Assembly (NCBI GenBank): GCA_038363925.1
Contig: JAQQWL010000009.1
Location: 186,001-250,000 of the forward strand
Source: Apiospora phragmitis
Lineage: Eukaryota > Ascomycota > Sordariomycetes > Amphisphaeriales > Apiosporaceae
Length of the DNA: 64,000 nt
Direction of reading: 5' to 3'
The notes under the pieces are model-generated. The model saw only the letters and a program-made list of their open reading frames with translations. It searched no databases and was not told the DNA's origin. Below, piece after piece: positions 1 to 11,263 of this stretch. Every line of letters starts with the position of its first letter. Position 1 is the first letter of the stretch. Position numbers and translations under genes: made by a program.

Positions 1-877
1 CGGCTGCAACCTTCTAGACGGCTGGCCGTGCCAATGACCATGGAAGCTTTTCTAATCATACATGCAATCACATGTGACGTGCACGGAATAAAATGTGTCT
101 TGCCAATTCATTCTATACCACGGGAAACATCACAAGCTTCCATATACTTGATTTCATATTATGTCATGCTCGCTGTCGTCGAGTCAAACCAAACACAAAA
201 GGGGACAGACTACGAAGAAAAGGGGCAACATGGCTCTTCTCCATGGAGGGGCAGGCTATGATCTTGTGGAAGCGATTGGCCTTGGCGATGCCCCTCCCTT
301 CATCGAGTTTGGTTCCAAGATTCAAAGACCACGCAATCTTGTTGCAATGGAGAATCTAAAGTGGCCATTTAAACTGACATTATTGATTCACGAATCAACT
401 GAAATTCGGAGGATAAGGACAGTGATTCTGATATTTTCGAAGCAAGGAGTCAGACTCGGTTGGATGCAACCAAAACCACATACGGTGCAACCCCACGGCC
501 GTTTATTTTAAGACCAGGGGGGTGTTACCTAGGTGTTGCAAGATGTCAGTGGCGGGTCGGGGAACACAACTTTTCTGTCCGGTCCCCTGTTTTCTCAGCC
601 ATTAGCCAGTCGTACCGTCTGTCTGACTTGCTTTGGATTTGTCGTTGTGTATGTCTTCAAACCCGCGATGTTGTTTACTTTCCTACTTATCTAATTTTAA
701 CGACGCTTCGCACCTGTTCCCCAGCGACAGGCGAGCCCCCAAAGCATTCGTTTGAATAGTTTTTGGCTTTGGTTTCTATCATTGCATCTTCTCTTGTTTT
801 ATCCTTTGTAGAGTTCTTTTTTTCCCACTCTTGCTATTTAGGTTCCGGCTCCGGCCTCACATGCCGCCATCATCTAC
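1..877. other. Intergenic region upstream of the phosphoesterase gene
   Basis: No convincing coding sequence; the short open frames here lack codon bias and family resemblance. The right part is the likely promoter and 5' leader of the gene starting at 878. An ATG at 861 in another frame opens a 24-codon frame ending at 935, overlapping the true start. Confidence 0.6.
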
Positions 878-2674
878 ATGTCCCCCGCGGCCCTTCTTCG
901 CAATGTCTTGCGCCTGCTCGTCCCCGTCTGCGTAGCCAGCACCGTCTGGCTTTACCTCTACCCGGTGTTCCTGGGCTGCGCCTTTCCGACCCCCGCCGAC
1001 CGCCCCGGTCCCTCCACCGCCTTCCAGTCGACGCTGCGGCAACATGTCGGCTCCTTCGCCTCCGCCGGTAGCAGTAACAAGGAAGCGGACCACCGCCTTG
1101 CGCCGTTTCGCCTGCTCACCCTTGGCGACCCCCAGCTCGAGGGCGACACGTCCATCCCGAACGCCTACCGCGACTCCTTCTCGCACCTGAAGAGCGCCTG
1201 GCAGCACGCGACCTACCAGACGCACCACGCCTCGCTGCGGTGGCGCATCCGGCAAGCCCTGCACGACCTCGTCGACTTCTACATGGAGGATATCCCCGAC
1301 ACGTTCGAGTCGGTCCGCAAGCACATCGACCTGTTCGGCAACGACTTCTACCTGGCCCACATATACCGCACGCTGCGCTGGTGGGCGCGCCCGACCCACG
1401 TCACCGTGCTCGGCGACCTGCTGGGCAGCCAGTGGATCAGCAACGAGGAGTTCGCCCGTCGCAGCTGGCGCTTCTGGAATCGGTCGTTTGCTGGCGGCGA
1501 GCGCGTCCCCGACGATGTGGCTGCCTACCCGGCCGGCGAGTACGACGTGACGGGCCTACTCGGCTCCGACCACGCCAACGACACGGTCTGGCGCCGGCGC
1601 ATCATCAACATCGCCGGCAACCACGACGTCGGCTACGCGGGCGACCTGACCTACGAGCGGCTGTCGCGGTTCGAGACCGCGTTCGGGAAAGCTGCGTACG
1701 AGCTCCGCTTCGAGCTGCCCGTCACCAACGCCACGCTGAACGCGACACTCTTCGACCCCGAGGCCAACCCGGACTCGACCCGGCTCATCCCCGAGCTGCG
1801 CATCGTCGTGGTCAACGACATGAACCTCGACACGCCCGCGCTGATCGCCGACCTGCAGGACAAGACCTACTCGTTCGTCAACGACGTCATTAATACTGCG
1901 TCGGCCGTCGAGTTCCAGGGCCATTTCACGGTCGTCCTGACGCACATCCCCATGTACAAGCGCCGCGGCATCTGCGTCGACCCCCCTTACTTCGACTTCC
2001 ACCCCTCGGAGGAGGGCGGTGGCGTGCGGGAGCAGTACCAGCTGTCGGCTGACGCCTCCAAGGGCTTCCTCGAGGGCATGTTCGGCCTGCACGCGAACCC
2101 GGACGCGCCCGGCGGGGGGCAAGGGCGGCGCGGCGTTCTGTTGAACGGCCACGACCACGAGGGCTGCGACACCTGGCACTTTGTGAACCAGACCGACGAC
2201 AAGGATCCCGCGGACCGCGCCTGGGACGCCCTGCGCTGGGAGGAGGCCACGGCCGATGGCGTGCCCGGCCGCGCGGGGCACCCGGGCCTGCGCGAGATCA
2301 CGGTCCGCAGCATGATGGGACAATACGGTGGCAACGCGGGCCTGCTGAGCGCGTGGTTCGATGAGGAGACGTGGGAGTGGAAGTACGAGTTCACGAACTG
2401 CGCCCTCGGCACGCAGTACCCCTGGTGGTTCGTGCACATCACTGACCTCATCGCTATGGTCAGCTTCTTGCTGTATGGGGTCTTGATGGTGCTTTCTTCC
2501 GCGGGCTACGATGTAGATCAGTGGCCTGCGTTCATAGGGGTGCCTACTTCTACAGCAGAAGAAACCAAGAAGACACAGATAAACGGCAAGGAAACGACAA
2601 CTACAGCACCAAATGGGCACGAGACTAAGAATGGAGGTGTAAATATCACGAATGGTGTGTTGAAAAAAACATAA
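878..2674 (+). CDS. Calcineurin-like metallophosphoesterase, TED1/CDC1 (PGAP5) type
   Basis: Single-exon gene, 598 residues. Metallophosphoesterase motifs appear in order: GDPQLEG near residue 83, GDLLGS near 180, GNHD near 248, THIPMYKRRG near 356 and NGHDHEGCD near 424, which supply the metal ligands. A hydrophobic helix at about 10-33 and one or two C-terminal helices at about 510-545 predict an ER membrane protein with a lumenal catalytic domain, and several N-x-S/T sequons agree. In yeast, Cdc1 and Ted1 remove ethanolamine phosphate from GPI-anchor mannoses and aid ER exit of GPI proteins; that role is inferred from family. The start at 878 is the first in-frame ATG. The reading frame is intact. 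I cannot decide between the Ted1 and Cdc1 branches from sequence alone. Confidence 0.88.
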   Translation: MSPAALLRNVLRLLVPVCVASTVWLYLYPVFLGCAFPTPADRPGPSTAFQSTLRQHVGSFASAGSSNKEADHRLAPFRLLTLGDPQLEGDTSIPNAYRDSFSHLKSAWQHATYQTHHASLRWRIRQALHDLVDFYMEDIPDTFESVRKHIDLFGNDFYLAHIYRTLRWWARPTHVTVLGDLLGSQWISNEEFARRSWRFWNRSFAGGERVPDDVAAYPAGEYDVTGLLGSDHANDTVWRRRIINIAGNHDVGYAGDLTYERLSRFETAFGKAAYELRFELPVTNATLNATLFDPEANPDSTRLIPELRIVVVNDMNLDTPALIADLQDKTYSFVNDVINTASAVEFQGHFTVVLTHIPMYKRRGICVDPPYFDFHPSEEGGGVREQYQLSADASKGFLEGMFGLHANPDAPGGGQGRRGVLLNGHDHEGCDTWHFVNQTDDKDPADRAWDALRWEEATADGVPGRAGHPGLREITVRSMMGQYGGNAGLLSAWFDEETWEWKYEFTNCALGTQYPWWFVHITDLIAMVSFLLYGVLMVLSSAGYDVDQWPAFIGVPTSTAEETKKTQINGKETTTTAPNGHETKNGGVNITNGVLKKT

Positions 2675-2905
2675 AGGGCAAGTTGGTTTTTCCTTGAACT
2701 ATCTACGTACGGATATTGATTGGATCGGGAAATGCATAGCGAAGGAATGCGCTGCGAAGTATAGAACTTGGATTTGTATCTTATGTATATCTACGAAATA
2801 GACCTAATCAACATGCTGCACGTTCAAAGAGAGAGCTGTTTCGCCGGCAGGAAAGGGGCGGCTGGGACATTGGGATAGGAGGGTTCTGGCCTCGCCCGAC
2901 TTAAG

Positions 2906-4578
2906 TTACAGCAGGAAGTCCAATACGACCACATCAACTCTTCTCTCGCCCCCTTGTCCGATTTTCGAACCTGCTGGTGTCGTTGTCGTCGTCGTCTCTT
3001 CTTCCGCCGGCGCGTACCGTCTGGTGAAGATGGAGAGCACATTGTCGTGGTCGAGCCGGTACGTGTCCATCAGTGGCTCGGTAAGGGGGAAGGTTTCCTC
3101 TGCGTCGGTGCTGCTACTTACCCAGACAAGCTCGTACGTGCTATATGCATCGCTCTTAGTGGCTTTCCAGATATCGAGGCCACCGCCATTGACATTAGCA
3201 TAATCATCATTATTGCAGCCGCCGGGCAGGATGAAGTACAAGTCATCGTCCCGGCTGATCGCCAGCCGCCCGCGCTTGCCGCTGACGTAGCCGCACGGCA
3301 GCGCGCGCGAGGTCCATTCCCTTGTGGCGGGGTCGCGGTAGTAGTGTTTCCATTTTACTTTCTTGCTGCTGCTTTCGCCTTCACTATTATTATGACTTGT
3401 CTGAGAGGAGAAGTAGTCTCGGTTCAGCACGTGCACGCCCCCGCCGTGGTCCACGGCCTGCGCCTCCTGGTTCGTCAGGCCCGAGCCCTTGGGGATCTGG
3501 AACGCGGTCACGCCCGGCGACGACGGCGCGATGCTCTCGCCGCGGCCGAGGTCGGCGATGATGTCGCCGGCGCCGTTGCGCCAAATTTGCCCTGCCGGTT
3601 CGGGTGTTGTTGTTGCTTCTTTTGCTGCTGCTGTTATGGAGGGATATGGCGACGAATACGCGAAGCACAGGTCCCGGTTGTTGGCGGCCGAGTTGGGCCC
3701 CGCCTGCTGCTTGTGCTGCGTATCGGCCGGGTCGTCCCATCCTTCGTACCAGACGAAGTCGCGGTGCACCCAGGTAACATATAACTTGCCGGCGCGGGTG
3801 TCGAGGCCGTGGATGTACGGGTTGTTTTGGATCCCCTTCAGGAACGGTGTTGTCGTCGTTGTACTGGAAGAAGCGGGCGAGGAAAAGGGAGAGTAGGCGG
3901 CGCGGCTGGAGGAGTAGAGATACAAATGATCGTCGCCGAGCCCGGCTTTGCCCGTCCGGAAGGAGAACCAGAGGTCTGACCCGAGCTGGCCGAAGCGCGG
4001 GTAGGTTATATAACTCAAGAGGTCGGCGTGGGGAGGGGACGACTTAGGGCGGGGAGATGGTGGAGGGTAGGGGTGAAGCGTTCCGCAGACCAGGTGAAGG
4101 AGTCGGGGTCTTTCGCGAGGTTCGGGATCGAGTGCCGGTATCGCAGCTTGTCGCAGTGGTGATCGTAGGAGAGATGGATCGTGCCATCACCCGGGCAGAT
4201 ACCGAGCTTTTTCGTTAAAGGTCAGATTCTATACATGTTTGCGAATGACACTCCCCAGCCTGTCTTTTACTCAACTCGAGTGTAATACATCAAGCCAGGA
4301 ATGCATACCTGGACTGTGTTATGCCCATCGTCCGTCGTCTGCGGATAGTCCTCGAACACCAATGTCTCCCACTGTCCTAAAGGCAACCTCCTCCGGGACA
4401 AATGGACATACAGAGGCTCCCGACTGCCCGACTCGGGGCGGAGGGCACTGTAGAAACATGCATACTGCCAGCCATGGCAGGACTGGATGACATCTTGCTG
4501 GAAAGCGTTGCCGTTGAGAATGTGCTTGCGCCACGAGGGGTCGGTCCCCAGAACAGAAACTGTGGGCTCGGGAAGCAT
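2906..4578 (-). CDS. BNR_4 family beta-propeller protein (possible polysaccharide lyase), frame broken
   Basis: Exon 1 is 4309-4578, the 102-nt intron 4207-4308 starts GTATGC, and exon 2 starts at 4206. The protein begins MLPEPTVSVLG and continues through GHNTVQ/LGICPGDGT, SYDHHCD, TWSAERF and then ITYPRFGQ. The order W-S-x-E-x-F ... TYPRF is characteristic of BNR_4 (PF15892) seven-bladed propellers. That fold includes ulvan lyases (PL24/PL25) and, as I recall, fungal rhamnose-glucuronate lyases. The substrate cannot be read from the sequence. The frame up to TWSAERF (codon starts divisible by 3) and the frame from ITYPRF differ by one base, and no GT-AG intron fits, so one base is missing between about 4025 and 4077. 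No signal peptide is visible at the assigned ATG, which is odd for a lyase; an upstream exon could have been missed. Confidence 0.72.
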
Positions 4579-6215
4579 TGTATGTTATACGATACTGCTG
4601 ATGTCAATCAATCGTTGCTGATTTACCGCCTACGGGCTTACTGGTTAAACGTTTGCCCGCCACAGGCTTCCGTCACTCTTATCATAGAGGATATGCATAT
4701 AGCTTCCCCTCATCTTGTCAAGTTTTACATGCGACAGCCGCTATATGCGCTGTCGCCTTACCTTGTGTAGGTATATCTCCAACCTGTTTTGTTCATTCTG
4801 CAGCGACACGATCCACTTCCTCCGCAGTTCGATGCGACGATGATGAAGATATTCAAGCACGATCCGCTCATTACTCCACGCTGATTTGAAGTCGGGATAC
4901 TCGCTGTCGCAGCAATTGGCATGCCCATTCCATTGCCAGTTGCCTGCTTGCCAGCTTGCCTCCCATCCCTCCCCGGGGTATTCATGTGCCGAACTTGCCA
5001 GTCCACTTTCCCTCCAGATTCTGGGCCACTTCCCCATCTTCCCCAATCTTCTTCCCCATCCCCGCATTACGGCTAAACATGTCGACCCACTGCAGCCAGC
5101 GTATCGTCCTGGATGCTGACCACACCCAATACTTCTCAAGACTCTCTGTTCGATGGGATAGTTTCCTGGGATCGTGGCGCATTCGGGCCTATGTTGCCGG
5201 ACACAATGACAGCAACAGAAAAGATATGCCTCAAGTTGACAAGCCCGCTGCATTGGACGTAGAGCAGGGCCCAGTAGTCGGATTCTGCAGGTTCGTAATG
5301 GCACATGGCACACAGCAGCAGCTTCACAAATCTAGCCCTCACCGTATTCAACGGAAGATAAGAAGTTGTACAAGGGAGCCACATACCCCACTTCTCTCCC
5401 CACTGGGGGGAATGCCTTCAAATGGTGTAGATTCTCGATCTGTCCTTCTCAGCTTTCCTGATTCTACTACGTACACTGACATTATTGCCAACAGTAGTTT
5501 CTTGGCCGTGTAACAAATTCCCGCTACCCCGGATCCCCTGGGTGACAAGCGTCAAACCTTGTCTCCTCCGTACCCGAGGAGCCAAGAGCCTATCAACCAA
5601 ACCCCCCCCCCAATCTCACCCTGTTCACCACTTGAGGTGGATTAGCTGCTAAAGGGTCACATTGTCGCGATGATCTTCGAACTCTGGCCCGCAGAGTCTC
5701 TGGCCCGCAGAGTCTGGTTCATCTAGCCTTGGTAGAATCCTTGGCCCAAAGACCGATGCTGACCTGATTCGAGCGCTCTGTTTGGTGGAATTTCCGGCCA
5801 ACCCCCAGCAGTCAGTCTTCCCACCGCTACTATGCACGTGTTTTGCCGAGAAATCTGCCATCCATGTTCATCCTCGTTCGACTCGCAAGTAGAGAGATGG
5901 ATCCAGGTGGGTATGGCTTTACGTTCCGTTGCATTGGGCTCAATCCGGGTGTAACCAATGGCCACCCTACCTACATACAGTCAGTATGCAGTACGCAGTT
6001 CTTAAATAAAGGACGTCGCATTTCTCTGGCCATTTCGCTCCTTTTATATATCGTCGCTCGCCTGTTTCGAGAAGATTGCCTGGGTTACTGCTTCCCCTCC
6101 AATGTGCTGTGCGACCAAGTGATTCCACTCTCCTATCTGATTTCACTCCGCGACGACGCGACCACTGGCCAGGGTTATATCGAAGGGAGCAACATCTCCG
6201 ACCTGATCCGTCAAA
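4579..6215. other. Divergent intergenic region with a 16-bp tandem dyad
   Basis: Lies between the BNR_4 gene (minus) and the transporter (plus), so it contains both promoters. No coding region is supported. A TATA-like TATATA is at 6045-6050, about 165 bp before the transporter ATG. A 16-bp unit, CTCTGGCCCGCAGAGT, occurs twice without a gap at 5682-5697 and 5698-5713, and each copy is an imperfect dyad. A nine-C run lies near 5604-5612. Confidence 0.5.
6045..6050 (+). promoter_or_regulatory. Candidate TATA box of the MFS transporter
   Basis: TATATA within a T-rich stretch, about 165 bp upstream of the ATG at 6216. Position and composition fit; nothing else supports it. Confidence 0.3.
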
Positions 6216-8272
6216 ATGGCGGCGCTTCTTAAGAAGATCGTCCGCAATGATGCGATGAAATCGGATCCCGATGAAATCTACGGATGGAGAGTCTACGTCC
6301 TGACTGGCTCGGTGCGTTTTCTCCTTTCCCTCAGGGAGGGAACAGAAGGCCTTCGCAAATCACAGGAACTAACTCTTCTCCGTGGCAGGCCTGCTTCGGT
6401 GCCATGTCCTTCGGATGGGACAGTGGTGTAATCGGCGGTGTCGTTGAGCTTGATACCTTTGCCAAGTATGTTCCCTGCAAGACGAGGACCCTTTTCTTGT
6501 TATCACGCCACATCTCAAAGACAGGCGATGCCCCGAGGCTTTCAACTGACAATACGTGCTTTTTCTCAACAGGGCTTATGGGCTAGGCGACGCTGGGAGT
6601 GTCGCAACGGCTGACCTAAAAGGAAACATCGTGTCGGTTCTTCAAGCTGGATGTTTCGCAGGTGCTCTGGCGGCCTTCTGGCTGGCCGACAAGATTGGCC
6701 GCCGATGGAGTCTCATCGCAGCCGCTGCCATGACCCTATCGGGTGTCATCATGCAAGCCTCTGCCTCGGGCCATCTTGAGCCCATGTATATCGGTCGCTT
6801 CATTGCTGGTAAGAAGGCACTGGCAGCATCTTGGCATCTGCGCTTTCACCCCCACGTTTCCTGATCGCTAACCTGCGCAGGTCTCGGTGTCGGCTGCTCC
6901 AGCGTCGTGAACCCCATCTACGTGTCCGAGAACGCCCCGCGCGCCATCCGCGGCCTCCTGACGTCCTGCTACCAGCTCTTCGTCGTCCTCGGCGGCATGA
7001 TCGCCTTCTGGGGCAACTACGCCGTCGACCTGCACCTGTCCGGCGACCGCCAGTACATCACGCCGCTGGCGATCCAGGGCCTGCCCGCGCTCCTTTTGTT
7101 TGGATTGATGCTCATCAGCAACGAGTCGCCGCGCTACCTCGCCCGCATGGACCGCTGGGACGAGGCCAAGGCCGTGCTCCGCCGCGTCCGTCACCTGCCC
7201 GAGACGCACCCCTACCTGCAGGACGAGTACCGCGAGATCCAGGCCCAGCTCGAGCACGAGCGGCGCGTCATGGGCGACGCGACCATGTGGGTGCTGATCA
7301 AGGAGATGTGCCAGTCGGCCAGCAACCGCAAGCGGGCCGCCCTCAGTATCACCCTGATGGTCTGCCAGCAGATGACGGGCACCAACGCCATCAACACGTA
7401 CGCGCCGCAGATCTTCAAGAACCTCGGCGTCGACGGCCGCTCCAACTCGCTGCTGAGCACGGGCGTCTACGGCATCGTGAAAGTGCTGTCCTGCCTGGCT
7501 TTCCTGCTGTTCATGGCCGACTCGCTCGGTCGCCGCCGCTCCCTGCTCGTCAGCTCGGTCGGGCAGGCCTTCTGCATGTTCTACATCGGGCTCTACGTCC
7601 GCATCTCGCCGCCCGTCGACGGCGCGCCCGTGCCGCCTGCCGGCTACTTCGCCCTCGTCTGTATTTTTGTCTTTGCTGCCTTCTTCCAGTTCGGCTGGGG
7701 CCCGGCTTGCTGGATCTACGTGGCCGAGATCCCGACCGCCCGTCTCCGACCGTTGGTGAGTACATAACTTGAATTTTTTTGGGGATTAGCCAACAGCAGC
7801 ACCCCTTTCCCCTCTTGCGAGATGGAAAATAAGAAGACTTTTCCGCTTGCATGCTGACTGACTCGGCAATGCAACAGAACGTCGCGCTCGCTGCTGCCAC
7901 GCAGTGGCTCTTCAACTTCGTCGTGGCCCGCGCCGTCCCCAACATGCTGGTCACGGTCGGCGCCCACGGCTACGGGACCTACCTCATCTTCGGCAGCTTC
8001 TGCTTCTGCATGTTCTTCTTCGTGTGGTTCTTTATTCCCGAGACCAAGGGTAAGTTCACAGACCTCTTTTTGCGATTTCGGTTGCCACAATTCTAACCAA
8101 TCCCTCTTTCACAGGTGTGTCTCTGGAGCACATGGACGAGCTGTTTGGCGGCAGCAAGCGAAACCTGGCGAGCCCGGAGGCGGCGGCCGACCAGGACAAC
8201 AAGAGCTACGAGGCCAATGTGGAGGTGACCGAGGACAAAGCTCGGCGAAGCTCGCAGGATCGCTATGTCTAA
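6216..8272 (+). CDS. MFS sugar/quinate-type transporter (SP family)
   Basis: Six exons: 6216-6311, 6389-6465, 6573-6808, 6881-7755, 7878-8049 and 8115-8272, giving 537 residues in one continuous frame with GT-AG introns. Sugar-porter signatures are present: GWDSGVIGG in the first membrane helix, ADKIGRRWS (the D-x-x-G-R-R loop), [10 protein letters not shown] before the cytosolic loop, [14 protein letters not shown] in helix 7 and [15 protein letters not shown] after helix 12. Twelve membrane segments and a plasma-membrane proton symporter are expected. The N-terminus, [13 protein letters not shown], resembles fungal quinate permeases, but the substrate (quinate, sugar or polyol) is not settled. 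Neighbours are a possible polysaccharide-active protein and an alcohol dehydrogenase, suggesting plant-carbohydrate uptake. The frame is intact. Confidence 0.9.
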
Positions 8273-9488
8273 TTCGCTCCTTCGAGTGGCAGTAGAGGGT
8301 ATTTGAGAGAGCGATATTTGAAGATGCGAATGCCTAGGTTTAGATACAGATCCACATGCACTATCGAATTCAGTACACCGAGAACCTTCCAAGTTTGAAG
8401 GTGGCATAGAATCAGCGCTGATGAATTGCATATTTTGCAAATGAGAGGAATTTTCGAATCAGAATTGGAGTGACAGACTTCCTGTTCAGTCTACGCCTCT
8501 TTCCCCCTACCTATCTTTTACGCCTAAATGTCGCTCCTTCTGAACACCCATGGCCCCAGTTCGGCCCTGATACATCGTGGAATCGGGAGAGAAAGGTATA
8601 GCCGGTAAGACTACTCGGCAACTCTCCCTATACATTTGTCCATTGATGTGTAGGCGCCACACAGCGAGGAGTGCAAGCTACCAAATGAAGTGAACCTCTT
8701 ATTAGGTTCATCTGGGTCGCGCCCAGCAATCACCAAGTAAGCGAAGCTAGACTGCGGGAAACATGCATGACGAAAACCATAGCATATGCGGGGATATCTA
8801 GTGGCCACCTGGCTCGGGGGGAAAACATCAGCAAACTAATCAACTTGACTTATTAGTTGATGGGTGAGTGACAAGAAAGGTGAGTGAGCTGGGGGTCTCA
8901 GGTGCATCCTCTCCATTTCGGCGATAATGCTTGTCATGCAGGGTAAAAGCGCATCGGATCTTGGACTCGAATAATTAGCTTTTGGCCGTCATGCACACGG
9001 CGCATTGAGGCGTTATCCCGACCCCGTTCCCCTGCACAAACAGCCCAATGGTCGGCTTTGTAAGCAAGAGAGAGTAGATATTCCCGACGCTATCGGGTTT
9101 AGTGACCACCCAACTCTAAAGATCCGCCCGCGGGTGTCATCGTCATCAGCGCAACGCCATCGACGTTATCTTGGCTCTGCCATGCCGTCGACGCAATGCG
9201 CCGGATGGCCACCACCACACACGGATTTAATGGATATCCTTGCTCCTTAACCACGGAGATGATCCCCCCGCATTCTTGACGTACATGTAGGATTCACGCA
9301 CAAAGTATATTAAGCAGAGCGGTCTGCACTTCCAAAAGTCAATATGTCTCTTCTCCCTCTCTGTGTCTTCTAGGTCCTCATCTATCCTTAACCCTTCCTT
9401 ACTATCCAAGTAGTTGCCGAGCAGTCTAGCCTATCTGTCTTCACACTCGTACAGAAAGAAAGAAAAAAAAACCCCTACCTGTCACAAG
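8273..9488. other. Intergenic region between transporter and alcohol dehydrogenase
   Basis: Holds the transporter 3' end and the dehydrogenase promoter. A TATA-like TATATTAA lies at 9306-9313, about 175 bp before the ATG at 9489. No coding region or structured RNA is supported. Confidence 0.5.
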
Positions 9489-10591
9489 ATGTCGCCATCG
9501 CTGCCCCAGACCTACAAAGCCGCCGTGATCGAGAAGGCCGGAGCCCCTCTCGTGATCAAGGACCTGCCCCTCAAGTCCCCGGGCCCAAAGCAGGTCCTGG
9601 TCAAGGTCCTGGCGTGCGGCGTGTGCCACAGCGACCGCGGGGCCCAGGGCGGCCACTTCGGCAACTCGTTCCCCCTGGTGCCCGGCCACGAAATCATCGG
9701 CGACGTGGTCGCCCTCGGCGAGGGCGTTAGTCGTGTCGCGATTGGCGACCGGGCCGGCGGGCCCTGGCACGGTGGTACGTTTGATTTGGCTTCCGGGCAC
9801 AACATACTTACCTAGCATGCATGTACTTACTGATAACGAAATGATCCTACAATAGGCCACGACAACGCCTGCACCTCCTGCGCCCGCGGCCTCTACCAGA
9901 CCTGCGACAACGCCGCCATCAACGGCGTCACCCGCGACGGCGGCTACGCCGAGTACGTCCTCCTGCGCGAGGAAGCCGTCGTGCGCCTCCCCAAGACCAC
10001 GGACCCGGCCCAGGCCGCGCCCTGCTGTGCGCGGGCGTGACCGTCTTCAACGGCCTCCGCAAGCTGCACGTCGAGCAGGGCGGCCTAGTCGCGGTGCAAG
10101 GGATCGGCGGCCTCGGCCACCTCGCCATCCAATACGCCAGCCGGATGGGGTACCGCGTCGTCGCCGTCAGCTCGGGCGCCAGCAAGCGCGACTTCGCGAA
10201 GGAACTGGGCGCGCACGACTACATCGACTCCAGCGCCGACGACGCTGTTACTAAGTTACAAACAATGGGCGGCGCCGCGGCCATCGTGGCGACGGCGCCG
10301 AACCCGGACGCCATCGGGCCCATGATCGGCGGGCTGCGCGTCGGCGGCAAATTGTTAGTCGTGGCGGCCGCGGGGCCCATCACGGTCGACTCGAACACGA
10401 TGCTGATGCGGGCGGCGTCGGTCGTCGGCTGGCCCAGCGGGCACGCGCTCGATGCGGAGGAGGCGGTGCAGTTCGCGGCGGACCACGGGATCAAGTGCAT
10501 GATCGAGAAGTTCTCGCTGGGGGACGCGAATCAGGCGATGGAGCACTGCGTTAGCGGGAAGGTGCGGTTCCGGGGGGTGCTCGTCATGTAA
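9489..10591 (+). CDS. Zinc-dependent alcohol dehydrogenase (MDR family), one-base frame break
   Basis: Exon 1 is 9489-9774 and exon 2 runs 9856-10591 after an 81-nt intron. The GroES-like domain has the catalytic zinc ligands in GVCHSD and PGHEIIGD and the structural-zinc segment HDNACTSCARGLYQTC. The Rossmann domain has GIGGLGHLAIQYA. About 340 residues, normal for fungal cytosolic class ADHs oxidising primary alcohols with NAD(P). At 10020-10024 the sequence reads GCGCCCTGCTG where the family needs GCG CCC CTG CTG. One C is missing, the frame hits TGA at 10038, and the intact continuation (LLCAGVTVFNG) is in the next frame. Everything else is conserved, so a sequencing deletion is the simplest explanation. 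A true pseudogene is the alternative. Confidence 0.85.
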
Positions 10592-11215
10592 ATGTCCATG
10601 TACTCTGGCTAAAAAAAAACATGACCCATTATTGATTAGAGAACTAAACGAACTTTCATCGGAATGATAAGTATACGTCGTACGTCCAGCAGCCCTCGAG
10701 GAAAGCAGACCATGATGCGCCCCCAGGAAGCCTGTCACTTTTGGCATGCAAGTGGGGGGAGCGGCCGGCTACATACACTCGACCGTCCCCTAAAAACAAC
10801 TACGCCTGCAGTAGCCAACCAACTAGAAAGACCCGGCCGAAATCTGGCTTACAGGGGGAGTTTCTGCCCCTGCATGTTTCTACAGGCGCCTACGTCATGT
10901 TTCAACTTTTTGGACAAGTCATTTCCATTTCCAAGGTCGAAACAAGAAAACAAAGATGATCCAGCCAGGTAGCAAACATAACGAACGATACTGTCTTAGA
11001 AGACCCTGATCAGCTGCTGGGGGAACCATCTGTCATAGCCTAAACTATGTAGCAGTTGTTAGTCAAGTAAAGGGGAGGAAGCTGAACTGACTGATAAAAC
11101 GGATGGGAGCCCATCCATCGAATGTAACCTAAACTCTCATTCACCACCTTCACTCCAGATGTACAGTATATACGGTCTCTATTTATATAACAAGCTTTTT
11201 CTTGAATACTCCACC
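10592..11215. other. Intergenic region, promoter of the CAP gene
   Basis: No coding sequence recognised. A strong TATA-like TTTATATAA is at 11182-11190. Confidence 0.5.
11182..11190 (+). promoter_or_regulatory. Candidate TATA box of the CAP protein gene
   Basis: TTTATATAA about 75 bp before the preferred ATG at 11264. It argues against starting translation at the in-frame ATG at 11159, which lies upstream of it. Confidence 0.4.
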
Positions 11216-11263
11216 ATGTTCATCCGAACTACCACCAGCAAGACGCAGCCTACCACCACGGCC

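Noticed and set aside
1556..2620. A 354-codon open frame on the minus strand opposite the phosphoesterase
   Set aside because: It mirrors the GC-rich codon bias of the plus-strand gene, has low-complexity Val/Arg/Ala content and no recognisable domain.
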